A stretch of DNA of 64,000 nt from Merluccius polli (lineage: Eukaryota; Chordata; Actinopteri; Gadiformes; Merlucciidae), in assembly GCA_030340625.1 (NCBI GenBank), contig JAOPHQ010002280.1, positions 462,410 to 526,409 on the forward strand, in the 5' to 3' direction. The translations under genes were made by a program, and so were the position numbers. Shown here piece after piece: positions 33,984 to 46,445 of this stretch; positions within the stretch are counted from its first letter, which is position 1, and the number at the start of each line of letters is the position of its first letter. The notes beneath the pieces are model-generated. The model did not search any database, was not told the origin of the DNA, and saw only the letters and a list, made by a program, of their open reading frames with translations.

Positions 33984-34392
33984 TGTGGGGTTTGTGTCCC
34001 GGGGAAGAAGGCTGCCGACAACAGGAAACGCTTATAACTCACTTTATTTGTTTAGCTTTAAGTTATTTAACTATGAACCAGAAGGAGAGGTATTATATGT
34101 ATATCACGCTGCGTGGAGGACCCCAAGCGTTGCATCCTCAGTCGCTTTGCTTCCTTCCTTTGCGCTGCCTGGGGTGATCTGACTTGAGCCGGCGGAAGTT
34201 CCGCCGGTATTCACTGGGCAGGAGGCGTGGCCTCCATGCCGCACAATGGCCAGCGCTAAGCGCCGCCTCCAGTATATCGTTTGGCGCCATCATGTGTTGA
34301 GGTGCAGTTACTACAACTTGTATATTTATTTCTACTCCTGGCTATGTGCAGATATTTTACAGCCTGATGATACATGTTATTAATTCGCAACA
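33984..34392 (-). repeat. 5' LTR of the LARD-like element
   Basis: Appears identical by eye to the LTR at 28280-28688. On the minus strand the inner side begins three bases before the primer-binding site. Confidence 0.9.
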
Positions 34393-34507
34393 GGCCCACC
34401 ACTGGACCGGCCATCCTCCCCCCGCCGGTCCGGTCCGGGGGGGGGGGGGGGGGGGATGCTCCCAGTCCAGGGTCGGACCTGGACCCCCCCCCCGACAAAT
34501 GTGTAAT
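34393..34507. other. GC-rich remnant of an older MITE split by the LTR element
   Basis: The flank left of the LTR element (about 28244-28279) and this segment share inverted words (GGTCGGAC, GGAGCAT, GGACCGGCC), as if a small palindromic element had been the insertion target. It includes a 21-base G run and a C run. Confidence 0.5.
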
Positions 34508-35823
34508 CGATATTTAACGTAGCCTATTGAGGATACGTTTCAATTCTATGTAAATTATCCAAGAGGTAAATACATAACAAAAAAGATGCTCAATTCAGGT
34601 TCAAGACGTAATCAGGGACAAAATACGTTAAATGAAACGTTCCCCGAAAGGGAAATATGCCTTAATGACAATAATGTGTTATATGTTCACATTTAACATA
34701 TCTGGGATACGTTTCAACCAAACATAATCCTATAGGTAAATAAATGGCAAAAAAATAGGCTGAGAACGAACGTATTTGCGATACGTTCAATGAAACGTAA
34801 TCACGGACAAAATACGTTGTCAGACAAACGTAATTGAGAATGCCGAATAGTTCCCTGGGAACGTAATTTTGATGAGACAGGGTTGACCAAGGGGAAATTC
34901 AAGAATATGTGAATAATAAGGTCGTAATTTAACTTAACACCACAACAAATATCTGTCTCACTTTGTGAAAAGAAAATCTATAAATCGTGCGTCCTTGTCC
35001 TTTATTGATGAGGAAACAAGCGGAGGTTACTTACTTTGATATGAGCAGGGATGCCTGGGCGCGATCCAGGATCCAGATCCGGCCGCCTTGTTTTCTTTTC
35101 GATCGATTCGCTCGGCGTGCACAAGTACAACTCCGTTTTGCACCTCGCTAGGTGGTGTATATGGTGCAAAAGTATCCGTACGGAAAACAACAGCTGCAAA
35201 CTCGTAGAAGCAGATTCGAACACTTGTATCAATTGACTTGTAGTTGTGCAAGAAAATGCTCAATGACCACAGCGATCTAATACCATTTTATAATGAGAAA
35301 ATATTTTCACAGATGCACAACTTCTGATGAACTTCTATTTGGGGCGAAAGTGTTGAGGGCATGACACTTGAAAGTTGTGATGCACAGGATAGGATTTGTG
35401 TACCTGTAACAAGGATTTGTGAACCCGTAGCCCTATTTTGTGTTAACAAGGTAAAACGAAAATATGTACAACTTCAAATTTACGGTTTACAAATGCACGA
35501 ATGTTGTGCATGTTCTCAGATTATGAAACACGGATGTGCAAATGTGTTTTGCCCCAATCGTTGCAGTGCATTTGGGGCAAAAGTCTTGAGTGCATAAGGC
35601 CAGGAAGTTGTGATGCACAGGATAGGATTTGTGTACCTGTAACAAGGATTTGTGAACCCGTAACAAGGATTTGTGAACCCGTAACAAGGATTTGTGTTAA
35701 CAAGGTATAGAAAAAAAAAATACAACTTCAAATTTACAGTTACACGTTTGTGACTTTAGTGTGCGCATGCGAAATCTGTAGTTAAATGTGCTCGTGACTT
35801 TTGCACCAAATATACCTTCATAA

Positions 35824-36810
35824 ACCAGTGGCTCTATTACCACTAGTTGAAATGGGCACAGCGCCACCTATCGTACCGGGGCATTACACGCTTCGGGAAA
35901 TGAATCGATTTACTCACCGCCATGTATACGCGGACAATTGCAGTTGTCCAATTGCGGAGCATAGACGAGCTATGGCTTTAATCGAAATAATCTGTGCATG
36001 TAAACGTACTGTGTTGGCAATTTAACACTTCTCTTGACATCAACAGTATACCAGACAAGCAATGCCAGACTGTGAAGGGGGTACGAAATGAAACGAGGTA
36101 CTGAGCATCAGCCTTTTGAAGAAGAGCAAGGGCTGCTGGTAGCCTATGTTATGCTGCATTAAAAAACGGAAAAAACGCCCAGAGGAGAATTGTATTTGCC
36201 GAATTCTCACCACCAGTAAAGTATAAACAGTACACTCGCGAAGGACCAATGTAGACTTCACTCGTTACAACATCATATAAGCAAATATGCAACAGTTTAG
36301 GATAATCACACAGGTTATGCGGGAACATATTTATGTTAGGATACCAGACTCCAAGTCTAACGTCACATATCTCAACCAGACAAAACAACCGCATTGGCAT
36401 AGGAATCGCACCGTGTGTAGGCTACTAGCTGCAATCTGTAATGCATACTAGCTGGAGCACCAACCAGAATCAGATCACAATCGTAGCTTAGGACCGTGGG
36501 TAACCTTTGACCAGATCACGAGCAAACAAAACCAGCAGCAAAGTTTAATTAAACCAATTTCTTACCTTATGTGGCCCTCCACATGCAGGCTAGATGATGT
36601 ATCCATATCCATTTCGTTATCCAGTGTCACAAACATGCTTTTTACAGGAAGCAAAAGGACCGGCTATTGTCTGTCTTGAAAATGAATTAAGCCACTTCTC
36701 CATTATAACGCTATGTACAGACAGCACACGTTTACCCTCCCCCTCCCCCTTGTGATGACATTAAATATTATTTGAAAACAAAAAAAGGCTTAAGTCGCAA
36801 GGCTATTAAT
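35824..36810. other. Non-coding interval before the hAT gene
   Basis: No gene recognised on either strand. It includes a small palindrome around GGACAATTGCAGTTGTCC at 35932. Its end may hold the promoter of the following gene, but no element terminus was identified. Confidence 0.4.
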
Positions 36811-37207
36811 ATGACTGGATCCATCATGTCTAAGAGAAAAGCTGGAACCGATATCAGATCCTTTTTCAGCAGGCAAAAATGCGCTGTAAGTGCAGAGAAA
36901 CCTACAAATTACCTTGTTTTACGATGTTTGATATTAACTGACTCAGTTAACTGCTAGTTCTCATCTATTGCTAACGTTAACGGTTAGCTAGCAGTAACAC
37001 TGCAGTTAGCTACATACCGGCGGCTGTAGCTACAGTCTATGCTTTGGCTACTACACATTTCTGTCTTCCACTTTTATTGGTTGACTGGAATACATTTTGT
37101 ACAGTAGCGATGGTTTCTAGTGTTCTACATACATTCCATAGACAAGTAAGGGATAATGCCCGACGAGGTGGCCATTAACAAGGTTCTTATGCAACGGAAA
37201 CGTTGTT

Positions 37208-37576
37208 CATTCGTTTCAATGGGAATCGCGACGGCCTATACTTTCAACATAAAGTGTACATATTTATAATTTGAAATGTGTCCCAGCCTTTATACACAGG
37301 TACTATAGGGTCTATAGCATATAACCGCGTTTTCTGATTACAGTTTAATGCATTTTTCACAATTTACCAGCTGTCGTTTTGACGACTAATCACCGCGCCA
37401 TTCGTTTCAATGGGAATCGCGACGGTCTGTACTTTCAACATAAAGTGTACATATTTATAATTTGAAATGTGTCCCAGCCTTTACACCACAGATACTATAG
37501 GGTCTATAGCATATAACCGCGTTTTCTGATTACAGTTTAATGCATTTTTTCACAATTTACCAGCTCTCGTTTTGAA
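37208..37576. repeat. Tandem duplication, about 191-bp unit
   Basis: The block CATTCGTTTCAATGGGAATC through CACAATTTACCAGCT occurs at 37208 and again at 37399, with few substitutions. It lies in intron 1 of the hAT gene. Confidence 0.9.
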
Positions 37577-38233
37577 GGCTGAACAGACAATTTGACTGGA
37601 ACTACTTAGTAGGTGTTCATATATCAGGGATTAATGGACACCCTGCAGCCAATCAGAATCGAGTATTCCCTCTCCGTTGCCATGGTTACCATCTAGCGTT
37701 TGAGCCAGCGCAGTAATCTAACTGTAATCAGGCAATTTGACCCGAACGTCTTTCCTAGGTGTACATTAACACTTTTTAACCTACACTCGCCAGCCAATCA
37801 GAATCGAGTATTCACCCAGAACATGGTATAACTCAAGTTAATTCCATGATATTGCGTAGCCTTCGCTAGTGCTAGTCATAAAAGCTAGCCTGCCAAGTTC
37901 ACCGTTCTCTCACGCCATGTTTCTACAGTGGCTCACAGTTGACAAATCAAACGACTAGATACCAAATTGCGTTTTCACATGTTTGCAACCTGCGGATTTA
38001 CCACTAGATGTCCCTATATGATTATCAATACTGTACATAAAAAAACCCCACACATTTTACCCTAAATCTATGCAAAAACGTTTAATAAAAACCAAACACA
38101 AGTGCCAATAAATGTTTGTTTTATTTATGAACCATGTGTCATCAGGAAAATGAACCAAGTGCAACAGCACAAAACAAAGAAGTGCAGGGACAGGGAGCTG
38201 TTGTGGAGGTGAGGGTCACATAAGGAAAACTTG

Positions 38234-38569
38234 AGAAACTATACACAACAACTATTTACAACTAAACATTCCGAAACTATACACAACTATTTACAACTAA
38301 ACATTCCGAAACTATACACAACAACTATTTACAACTAAACATTCCGAAACTATACACAACTAAACATTCCGAAACTATACACAACAACTATTTACAACTA
38401 AACATTCCGAAACTATACACAACAACTATTTACAACTAAACATTCAGAAACTATACACAACAACTATTTACAACTAAACATTCAGAAACTATACACAACA
38501 ACTATTTACAACTAAACATTCAGAAACTATACACAACAACTATTTACAACTAAACATTCAGAAACTATA
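38234..38569. repeat. 38-bp minisatellite, about nine copies
   Basis: The unit contains GAAACTATACACAACAACTA then TTTACAACTAAACATTC. Most copies are 38 bp; one lacks part of the unit. Copies end CC on the left side and CA on the right, so the array expanded in at least two steps. It lies in intron 2 of the hAT gene. Confidence 0.93.
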
Positions 38570-39796
38570 ACACAAAACATTACTAACAAAGTTTAACATT
38601 TTTCATAAGGAACAGGAACTGAGTGGAACAGAACTAAACAAAAAAGCACAGGAACAGTGGGTTGAGAACGTGGACGAGGTGCAGCAGGTGAGGTTTCTGA
38701 AAAAGATGCTATTGCACAATTTAAAAACATACACTACAGACAATTATAGTGAGGTGGGCAGGGCTACAACTACACATTAAAAGACTAAATAGTAAGTTGT
38801 AAATAGTAAGATGTAAAAAAAGCAACACAATGGCAATAATGAACAATAAAAAAACATTTCAGAGAACTATTTACAGAAATATTACCAAATTATCATCAAT
38901 GTCACTGACTACATTACAGGAGGATGTGCCTCACCAGGAGGGACAACAGGATAACCCTTCCCAAACAGAGGAAGAGCTCAATACCCCTGAGGATATTTTA
39001 GTTTCCCCATACCAAACAGCTGCACAGCTAATTGAGCCACAAACTCTACCCAACCGCACTCTCCGATTCCAGGAGAGCTGGTTCAAAGACTACCCCTGGC
39101 TACATTACAGTCCTGCAATTAAGGGAGTTTTGTGTTTCTACTGTATAAATGCCTTTAAACGTAATATTTCAACAATGGCCAGAAATGCTGAACAAACCTT
39201 CATCTCCTTGGGGTTCAGGAACTGGAAGAAGGGTAGGGAGCTGTTTGACAAGCACACCCGCAGTAAGGCACACATTGATGCTGTAAACACACACACACAT
39301 ACACACAAATCAGTCAGAATGCAACGTTGCAGCATCCCAGAAAGTGCACAAGAGGCAGCCAGGTCAGCACTGGTACAGATTGTTAGTTCAGTGAGGTACC
39401 TTGCTAGACAGGGCTTAGCTCTCAGAGGCCATGAACATGATGAGGGAAACTACAAGCAACATCTGGAGGAGAAGGCTGAGAGTGACCCGAATCTGGCAAG
39501 CTGGTTGCTGAGAAACCATGCCTACACAAGTCCCGAGTGTCAGAATGAGCTACTGCAGTTAATGAGCAACACCATTATCAGACAAATAGCTAAAAACATC
39601 CATTCATTACCTGTACTGCAGTACTCCCTTATTATGGATGGAACACAGGATATATCTGGCATGGAACAGATTTCAATTTGCCTCCGGTATGTGGATGCTG
39701 ACCTTGAGCCACAGGAGGACTTTGTTGGTCTGTACGAGGCCTCTTCAACGACCGGTGAGAACCTTTTTAGAGTCGCCTCTGATGTGCTGCTCCCAG

Positions 39797-42700
39797 TGGC
39801 GGAACAACTGTATGCAGGGCCCTAGGGCAGAAATGGATAATGGGCCCCCCATTCCCACACACCCACACGCACAAACACATGCACGCTTCCTATGCCAGTG
39901 ATAAGAGTGGAGTGCCACTGTAGATCTAAACACTCAACATCAGCATTTTCTTCCTCATAAGGTACACATATATTCTTATTATTCTGCTTTACATCTGACG
40001 CCAACCCTCCCCATTAATCCGGGCTTGGGACCGGCACTTAATTCAGATGGCTTGCCTTCTTAAGTGGCTGGGTTAGGCTAAACTATGTACATATATTACA
40101 AAGATGCAGCAAACATTGAACAGAACTAGTTTCAACTGTTTTTTTTTAAAGTGTTTTTTTGTGTGTGCATATAGCAGCTTATATTACATTCATATTTTGG
40201 TGGGCTATTAGACCTATGTTTAAACTGGCCGTTTTTGATTGGCTGCTGTGTGAAATTCCCTATATAGGTCTATATTTGTGTATATTTTGAAATGATAATC
40301 AGACCTACAATTGAATAATAATAATAATAAAAAAGTCAAAACGCAATTTTTGTAATTAACCTAAAATACAGTAACCATAAGACCCACCCTCATTGTGAAA
40401 TCGTGTTCAAAAGCATTTTCCCGCCGCGGCCTAATTAAATGGCATTCGACGCGCCTTGCGTTCAGCGAAGTCATTGACAATTTGAGAGATGTCAAGCTTT
40501 CTTGCTCGCTCATTTTCAATGGACAATATAGCCAATCCACAAAGCCTCTCTTGAGCCATTGTACTCCGGAGATAGGATTTGATCAACTTCAATTTCGAGA
40601 AGGAGCGCTCTGCTGTCGCGACTGAGACGGGGATAGTGAGAAATAACAAGAACGCAGAGCACACCTCGCTAAATGCTGAAGTTACTGCGGGATTATCAAC
40701 TATCAGCAGCTTGGCCAGGCTTATGACGGATGTGTGTCTTGATATCTGCTCCTTAAAACATGTCCTAAATGACACAAGCTGACCCGCAAAGCTGGAGTCA
40801 ATATCTCTACAGTAGTGGTCACTTAATCGACGGGCCGCTTCATACAGTTCCTCGTCCTTTGCATGCTGGAGTGTGTTGAGCAGTCCTGTTTAAGCTGACA
40901 AACCTATGGGAGAGCTGCTGGATGATAACATCAAGACAACCATAGAACACGTTAACCCTGAAGTAATGCTCTCCATCTGAAAGCCGACTGTCTTCACAGA
41001 GGTCATGAAAGTGGCGCTTCACTTTTCTCAATCTGGTGTTTTCAAATTGTGTTTGACTGCCCCATTTCAAAGCCAATGCCAGCGTGAAAGACTTTGCCTC
41101 ATCAAACTTTGTTCTGTATTCTTTGAGAGTTCTTATAGCATTCTGCAATAATGCAGACGCTTTGAGGAGGTCCATACTTTTCTCCTGCATTAATTTTGAG
41201 ACCGCATTTGTACATTCTAAAATTTTTGTCTGAAGACTGATCAAAAATATGAATTGGAATTTAGAAATGTTTTTTCTGAGCGCATCTGCCTCATCTCTTT
41301 CAGTCTTTTTATCGCTTGTGAGTGAGAGTTTGTCAAGAGCTTTAATGACGTCTCCATATCTGTATTTTAATGCAACAAGCACATCGTAGCGGGAGGACCA
41401 GCGGGTTGGGCAGAGGCGTTTTAAAGTTATGTCCCTGCTCTCTGGGCTCAGAAGGTCTCCAAGTAGTGCCCACCTCTTAATACTGTGGCCAAAAAGTTGT
41501 ACAGCGATTCAACCACATCATAAAACTGTCTCACCTCTTGGACGTTTTTAACAGAATCGTTGATCACTAAATTCAGATTGTGGGCCGCACAGTGGACATA
41601 CAAAGCAAGAGGCTCCCGCTCCGCTATTCTCGCTTGAACACCAGAATAAATTCCGCTCATGTTCGCAGCGCCGTCATATCCCTGTCCACGGCACCTGGAG
41701 AGCTCTAAACCATGACCTTCAACGCAACTCACAATTTTGCTCTCCAGTTCAGAAGAAGATGAGTTTACAGTGAGCTCAAATCCAAGAAAAGCCTAAACTA
41801 TTCTGATATCTGTAGCAACACCAACTTCATCCCTGTCAATTGCAACATACCTGAAGACCTGGCTCAGATGGTCCTGCTTTGCTACGTCTTGAGTGGTGTC
41901 CATAATAATGGAATAAAACGGGGACGAATTTATTTCATTGACTATGTCACTTTTGACTCTCTGAGATAATATGTAAATTATCTCATCCTGAATAGCATGG
42001 CTCAAATATTTAACTGATCCCTCTGGCCGACTAATCAGTTCTTTCAAGACAGGGTCGTAGTGGGCCAACAGTTCGATGACGGACAGAAAGTTCCCTGCAT
42101 TTCCATCCCCAATGCGTTCTCGATGACCCCTAAATGCCATATTACATGACGCTAATGTAAGTGTAACGTTCACAATGCGCTCCAACACTTGCCTCCAGAA
42201 GTTAGCCGCATTACGAACGTCCCTCTCCATATCAGCGTCTATTGTACCATGGAGTTTCCACTGCTCATAGACCACGCACGCACCGAGATGAATCTGGGTA
42301 GATTCATGGACCGCGATTTTGGAGGAGATATGTTTCCAATCTCTAACTCTCTTTACCCAGGCATTGTTGTACGTGGGGGCTTGTCGATTGGCAAAAAGCC
42401 AGCAAGGCTCGCAATATGCGCAGTCAAGATTGGGCGAGTAACATAACCAGCTGCGGGGCAATTTAATGCCAGCTTTGGTGGTGGACATATAATAATGCGT
42501 TGAAAAGCTTCGATTGCCTGTAACAGGAAAATGACCATTTGGCTTGCATGGACCAGTTTGAAGTATGTACCTTTTCACATTAGCATCGACAATGTTTTCT
42601 GGGAAATTACCTCGGTCTGTTGGGAAAACGTTATTTTGATTTGTGCATGTGAATCCCAGGCTGTGAACAGTAGTGTTTTGTATCTCAGATAACTCTCCTT

Positions 42701-43083
42701 GTTCTCCACTACCCTCCTCTATCTGACTTTGGCTAGCCTGTTTAGCGCTGCTGCTAGGCCCCACACTAATGCTACAACAGGGCAAAGCATGGTCATCATC
42801 ACTAACATGAGAAGTAGCAGTTTCCTCACCACCAAGTTGAGAGGTAGAAGGCACAACGAAAAAAGAGTCCAACTTTGTCAGTTTAGATTTAACCTCCTCT
42901 TTATTTTTATTTTCTTTCCTCTTTTGCGCCCCACTTTTACTTTTAAACATTGTGAAATGCACGTTCACCACCAGACATGTACAATTCTCACCACGACATA
43001 TGTACACTACTAGTCTGTGCAGTCGCAATTTGATGATGCGTTCAAGAAGCCGCCAGATAATCGTACCCATCATGCACGGTTCT
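39797..43083 (-). mobile_element. hAT element inserted in the first hAT gene; right end missing
   Basis: CAGTGGCGGAACAACTG at 39797 is a typical hAT terminus and interrupts the preceding transposase frame exactly there. A full transposase region lies on the minus strand (42950 to 40431). No inverted CAGTGGCGG end is found to the right before or after the Gypsy element, so the right terminus and the duplicated host half appear lost. The right limit given is only the end of recognisable gene sequence. Confidence 0.65.
40431..42950 (-). pseudogene. hAT transposase (TTF zinc finger, DUF4371, dimerisation), frame-broken
   Basis: It starts MFKSKSGAQKRKENKNK at 42950. TTF finger region: GIKLPRSWLCYSPN, CAYCEPCWLF. 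DUF4371-like segment: FRGHRERIGDGNAGNF, then YSIIMDTTQDVAKQDHLS with the catalytic Asp. After a break near 41795 it continues CRGQGYDGAANMSG (second Asp) and VHCAAHNLNLV, then CPTRWSSRYD after a break near 41455. The hAT C-terminal dimerisation region is at 40660-40480 (ATAERSFSKLKLIKSYLRST). A third frame change lies near 40860. The gene is otherwise nearly full length, so the copy decayed only lightly. It differs from the plus-strand hAT gene at 36.8-39.8 kb and is a separate family. Confidence 0.85.
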
Positions 43084-43224
43084 CGGAAAATTACTTAAAC
43101 GTAATCTTTTTAAAGAAATACAAACCACAACAACATAGTTAACTACAAAACTATACTAGTTAGTACATCATAATACTGCTTAAGGTATTTTACAGATATT
43201 TTCCCTGAAGTAATGACTCACCAT

Positions 43225-43657
43225 TGTAACGATCAGTGCAGGAGGACCCACGAAGCAGAGGCACAGACAATCGAGTGGCAAAAAGGGAGGTCGTTTTATT
43301 CCAGGGTCGAAAACCGGAGGATCAATCAATTAACAGGCAGAGGTATCAAAAACGCTGGGCTAACTCGTGGTCAAACAAAACAGGGTCAATTACTCGGGAA
43401 GTCTAGGAATCACAAGGAAGAAATGCTGGAAACGCTCACTGGAAACAGACAAGACGATCTGGCACAGAGGGGTGGGAAAGCACAGCTTAAGTACACAAGG
43501 GCTGGGGAGACAACGACACACAGGTGAGAGACATCAGGGTAATCATAGACAGGAAACTCAACAGGGAGAGGGGGATGATTGACAGCTCACAAAAATAACA
43601 GGAAATAAACAAGACAGGACAGAATCTAACACTAAACAACCCTAACGGGTCCTGACA
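43225..43657 (-). repeat. 3' LTR of the Gypsy element
   Basis: The plus strand runs from TGTAACGATCAGTGCAGG to GGGTCCTGACA, 433 bp. It carries one extra base at several homopolymers relative to the other LTR. Frames inside it are not genes. Confidence 0.92.
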
Positions 43658-46445
43658 GTACCCCCTCCCCTACGGCCGACACCCGACGGCCCAGGATCGT
43701 GAGGGTGGGCCCGCCGAAAGTCTCTAATCAACTGAGGGTCCATAATGTTCTTAGAAGGGACCCAGGACCGTTCTTCCGGTCCGTAGCCCTCCCAGTCGAC
43801 CAAATACTGTAGTCCCCTGCCCCGCCGCCTGACTGCCAACAGCCGCCGCACCGTATAGACCGGACCCCCATCGATGAACCGAGGAGGCGGGGGGGGCTTG
43901 GCGGGTGGGACCAGAGCACTCACACGAATTGGCTTCACCCGACTGACATGGAATGTAGGGTGGATGCGGGAGGACCTGGGGAGGGTGAGTCTCACGGCAG
44001 AGTCATTAATAACCTTTGATACAGGGAATGGACCTATGAACTTAGGCGCCAACTTACGAGATTCTGTGCGAAGAGGTAGATCCCTGGTGGAGAGCCAAAC
44101 CTTCTGGCCTGGGCTGTAGGCCGGAGCCACTCGGCGTCGGCAGTCAGCTGACTTCTTGTATGCAGCAGATGAGCGGAGAAGGGCCTGTCTGGCACGAGTC
44201 CACATCCGCCGACACTGCCGCACCATAGCAGTGGCTGATGGGACATTTACCTCCTGTTCCAGGTCTGGGAACAGAGGGGGCTGGTAGCCGAAGACGGGAT
44301 TCTGGGATGAGAGGCACCGGAGCCCAGTCTCCAGCTCCTGGTTGAGTCTCTCCGCTTGGCCATTTGTCTGGGGGTGGTAGCCCGACGTCAGGCTCACTGT
44401 AGCTCCTAGCAGCTGACAGAAAGCTTTCCAGAAGCGTGCCACGAACTGGGGCCCCCCGGTCAGACAACACATTTCTGGGGAAACCATGAACTCGAAACAC
44501 ATGATTAAGGATTACCTCCGCGGTCTCCTTAGCAGAGGGCAACTTAGGCAGAGCAATGAACTTCACCATCTTGGAGAATCGATCTACAACGGTCAATATG
44601 GTGGTGTTACCTTCAGATAGAGGGAGTCCGGTCACAAAGTCCAGGGAGATGTCTGACCAGGGGTGCCGTGGGACAGGGAGTGGATGGAGGGAGACCCGCA
44701 GGAGGGGCGTTGGAATGCTTGTTCTGTGAACATATAGAGCACGCAGCCACGTAATCCTCAACATCCTTCCGGATTGCCGGCCACCAGAACCTCTCCTGGA
44801 TCCTGAAAAGCGTTCTGCGAACACCGGGGTGGCAGGCTACCTTGGATGTATGGGCCCAGTGAATCACTGGACCCCTCAACTCTGAGGGCACATACAGTCT
44901 GTTAGGGGGACCACCAGGAGGAATGTCAGCAGCTTGGTTAGCCTCTTTAACTCTAGCCTCCACCTCCCATGAGACTGCACCCATAAAACAGGTGACCGGC
45001 AGAATAGGGCTGGTTCTATCCATGTCAGTCTCAGAGGCATGAAGGCGGGACAGAATGTCAGGCTTAATGTTCTTAGTTCCTGGACGGTAGGACAGAGTAA
45101 AGTGAAATCTTGAAAAGAACAAGGCCCCACCGGGCCTGACGGGGATTCAATCTCTTAGCACTCTTTAAATATTCTAAATTTTTGTGATCAGTCCATACCA
45201 CAAATGGTTGCTCTGCTCCCTCCAGCCAGTGTCTCCATTCCTCTAGGGCGGTCTTTACTGCAAGCAACTCCCTATCCCCCACAGCATAGTTGTGTTCTGC
45301 AGGAGACAATTTCTTTGACAGGAATGCACAGGGGTGAATCTTATTGTCTTTACCCGAACGTTGAGAAAGGACTGCCCCGATCCCAGTGTCAGAGGCGTCA
45401 ACTTCCACCAGGAACTGGCGCGGACCGGTCTGGAAGAGTGAGGACGGGAGCTGAGGAGAACTTCTGTTTCAGGCGTTGGAACGCTGCATCTGCCGGAGGG
45501 GTCCAGGAGAAAGAGACCTTGGAGGAAGTGAGAGCATGGAGAGGAGCAGCAACAGCACTGAAATTTCTTACGAACTTTCTGTAAAAGTTGGCGAAACCTA
45601 GGAAGCGTTGCACCTCCTTTCGTGATGATGGGGTTGGCCAATCCAACACTGCCTTCACTTTCCCCGGGTCCATCTGCAATCGGCCCTCTGAGATTATGTA
45701 GCCCAGGAAAGACACTGAGGGGCGGTGGAACTCACATTTTTCTGCTTTCACAAAGAGCTTGTGCTCTAGGAGCCGGCGGAGGACCTTCTTTACGGTTAGT
45801 ACATGGGAGTGGAGATTAGGGGAGAAAATCAATATATCGTCCAAATAAACAAAGACGGTTCGATTCAACATATCTCTCAGAACATCATTTATTAAGGCTT
45901 GAAAAACTGCAGGGGCATTTGTCAGTCCAAAAGGCATAACCAGGTATTCATAATGGCCTATGGGAGTGTTAAATGCAGTTTTCCATTCATCCCCCTCCCT
46001 TATTCTTACCAGATGATAGGCATTCCTCAGATCGAGCTTAGTGAAAACTGTAGCTCCTTGTAACTGGTCAAAGGCGGAGGCGATTAAAGGGAGGGGGTAT
46101 TTGTTTTTGACTGTGATGTCATTAAGGCCAGTGTAATCTATGCACGGACGGAGTGTCTTATCTTTTTTCTCCACAAAGAAGAAACCCGCTCCTGCAGGGA
46201 GAGGAGGAGGGCCTGATTATTCCAGCCTTGAGGGAGGAGGTGATATACTCCTCCATAGCCTGCTGCTCCGGGCTGGAAAGGGAGTATAATCTTCCCTTGG
46301 GAATTGCAGCTCCTGGAAGGAGATCAATTGCACAGTCATATGGTCTATGGGGAGGTAGAGAGGTTGCTCTGGACTTACTGAAAACTTCTCTTAGCTCCAA
46401 GTAACACTCTGGGACCCCCAATAAGGTCAGGGTTGCCAGGAACAC
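43642..46445 (-). pseudogene. Gypsy pol: RT, RNase H, integrase with chromodomain
   Basis: RT starts with ELREVFSKSRATSLPPHRPY (46445 side). It continues with RPCIDYTGLNDITVKNKYPL, TKLDLRNAYHLVRI, LVMPFGLTNAPAVFQ and the catalytic FVYLDDILIFS near 45845. RNase H follows (VDASDTGIGAVLSQ, about 45405). The integrase has an HHCC zinc site (HTSKVACHPGVRRTLF to CSICSQNK), a DD35E core (SLDFVTGLPLSEGNTTILTV, SDRG, HPQTNGQAERLNQELE) and a C-terminal chromodomain near 43870-43725 (VYTVRRLLAVRRRGRGLQYL, then VDWEGYGPEERSWVP). Frame breaks lie near 46170, 45410, 45115, 44700 and 44480. The chromodomain probably steers integration to marked chromatin. With LTRs about 98% identical, assembly indels could explain several breaks. 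Confidence 0.9.

Larger units (their letters stand above)
28280..34392 (-). mobile_element. Non-coding LTR element (LARD-like), minus orientation
   Basis: Two direct 409-bp LTRs enclose 5.3 kb. GGCC flanks both outer ends, a 4-bp duplication. The orientation is minus: beside the right LTR the minus strand reads TGGTGACTTCCCGACGTGAT, which resembles the complement of the tRNA-Trp 3' end with small differences; beside the left LTR it reads AAGGAGGGAC, a polypurine tract. No frame longer than about 100 codons exists inside. The only coding trace is a short integrase-like piece near 29700. The LTRs appear identical, so insertion was recent and presumably used proteins supplied in trans. Confidence 0.85.
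24952..35823. mobile_element. Giant foldback element, about 1.3-kb inverted arms
   Basis: The left arm (24952-26360) and right arm (34508-35823) are inverted copies with small indels. The outer ends read TATGAAGGTATATTTGGTGC at the left and its inverse at the right. AACCAG precedes the left end and follows the right end, consistent with a 6-bp duplication. Each arm has a short array of GGGTTCACAAATCCTTGTTAC-type units. The space between the arms is filled by later insertions: a hAT element and a non-coding LTR element. No replication or capsid genes of the Polinton type are present, so its class is open. Confidence 0.82.
36811..39796 (+). pseudogene. hAT transposase gene with TTF zinc finger, 3' truncated
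   Basis: Four exons, all joined in phase 0: 36811-36885 (starts MTGSIMSKRKAGTDIRSFF), 38146-38208, 38610-38687 and 38920-39796. Exon 4 holds the TTF-type zinc finger (FQESWFKDYPWLHYS then VLCFYC), a DUF4371-like segment (RQGLALRGH) and MDGTQDISGMEQIS, where the Asp is the expected first catalytic residue. At 39797 the frame runs into the end of another hAT (CAGTGGCGGA) and stops at 39825. The remaining catalytic part and the hAT dimerisation domain are absent from the window. The role would have been DNA transposition in the nucleus. Up to the break the frame is clean, so truncation, not drift, killed it. Introns carry a 190-bp duplication and a 38-bp minisatellite. Its own termini were not found. 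Confidence 0.82.

Noticed and set aside
24952..35823. Polinton/Maverick element
   Set aside because: Arm length and the 6-bp duplication would fit, but no polymerase, integrase, ATPase or capsid gene is present between the arms.
43213..43582. Plus-strand frames near the Gypsy element (repeated at 48138-48353)
   Set aside because: They lie in both LTRs and oppose the element's transcription.
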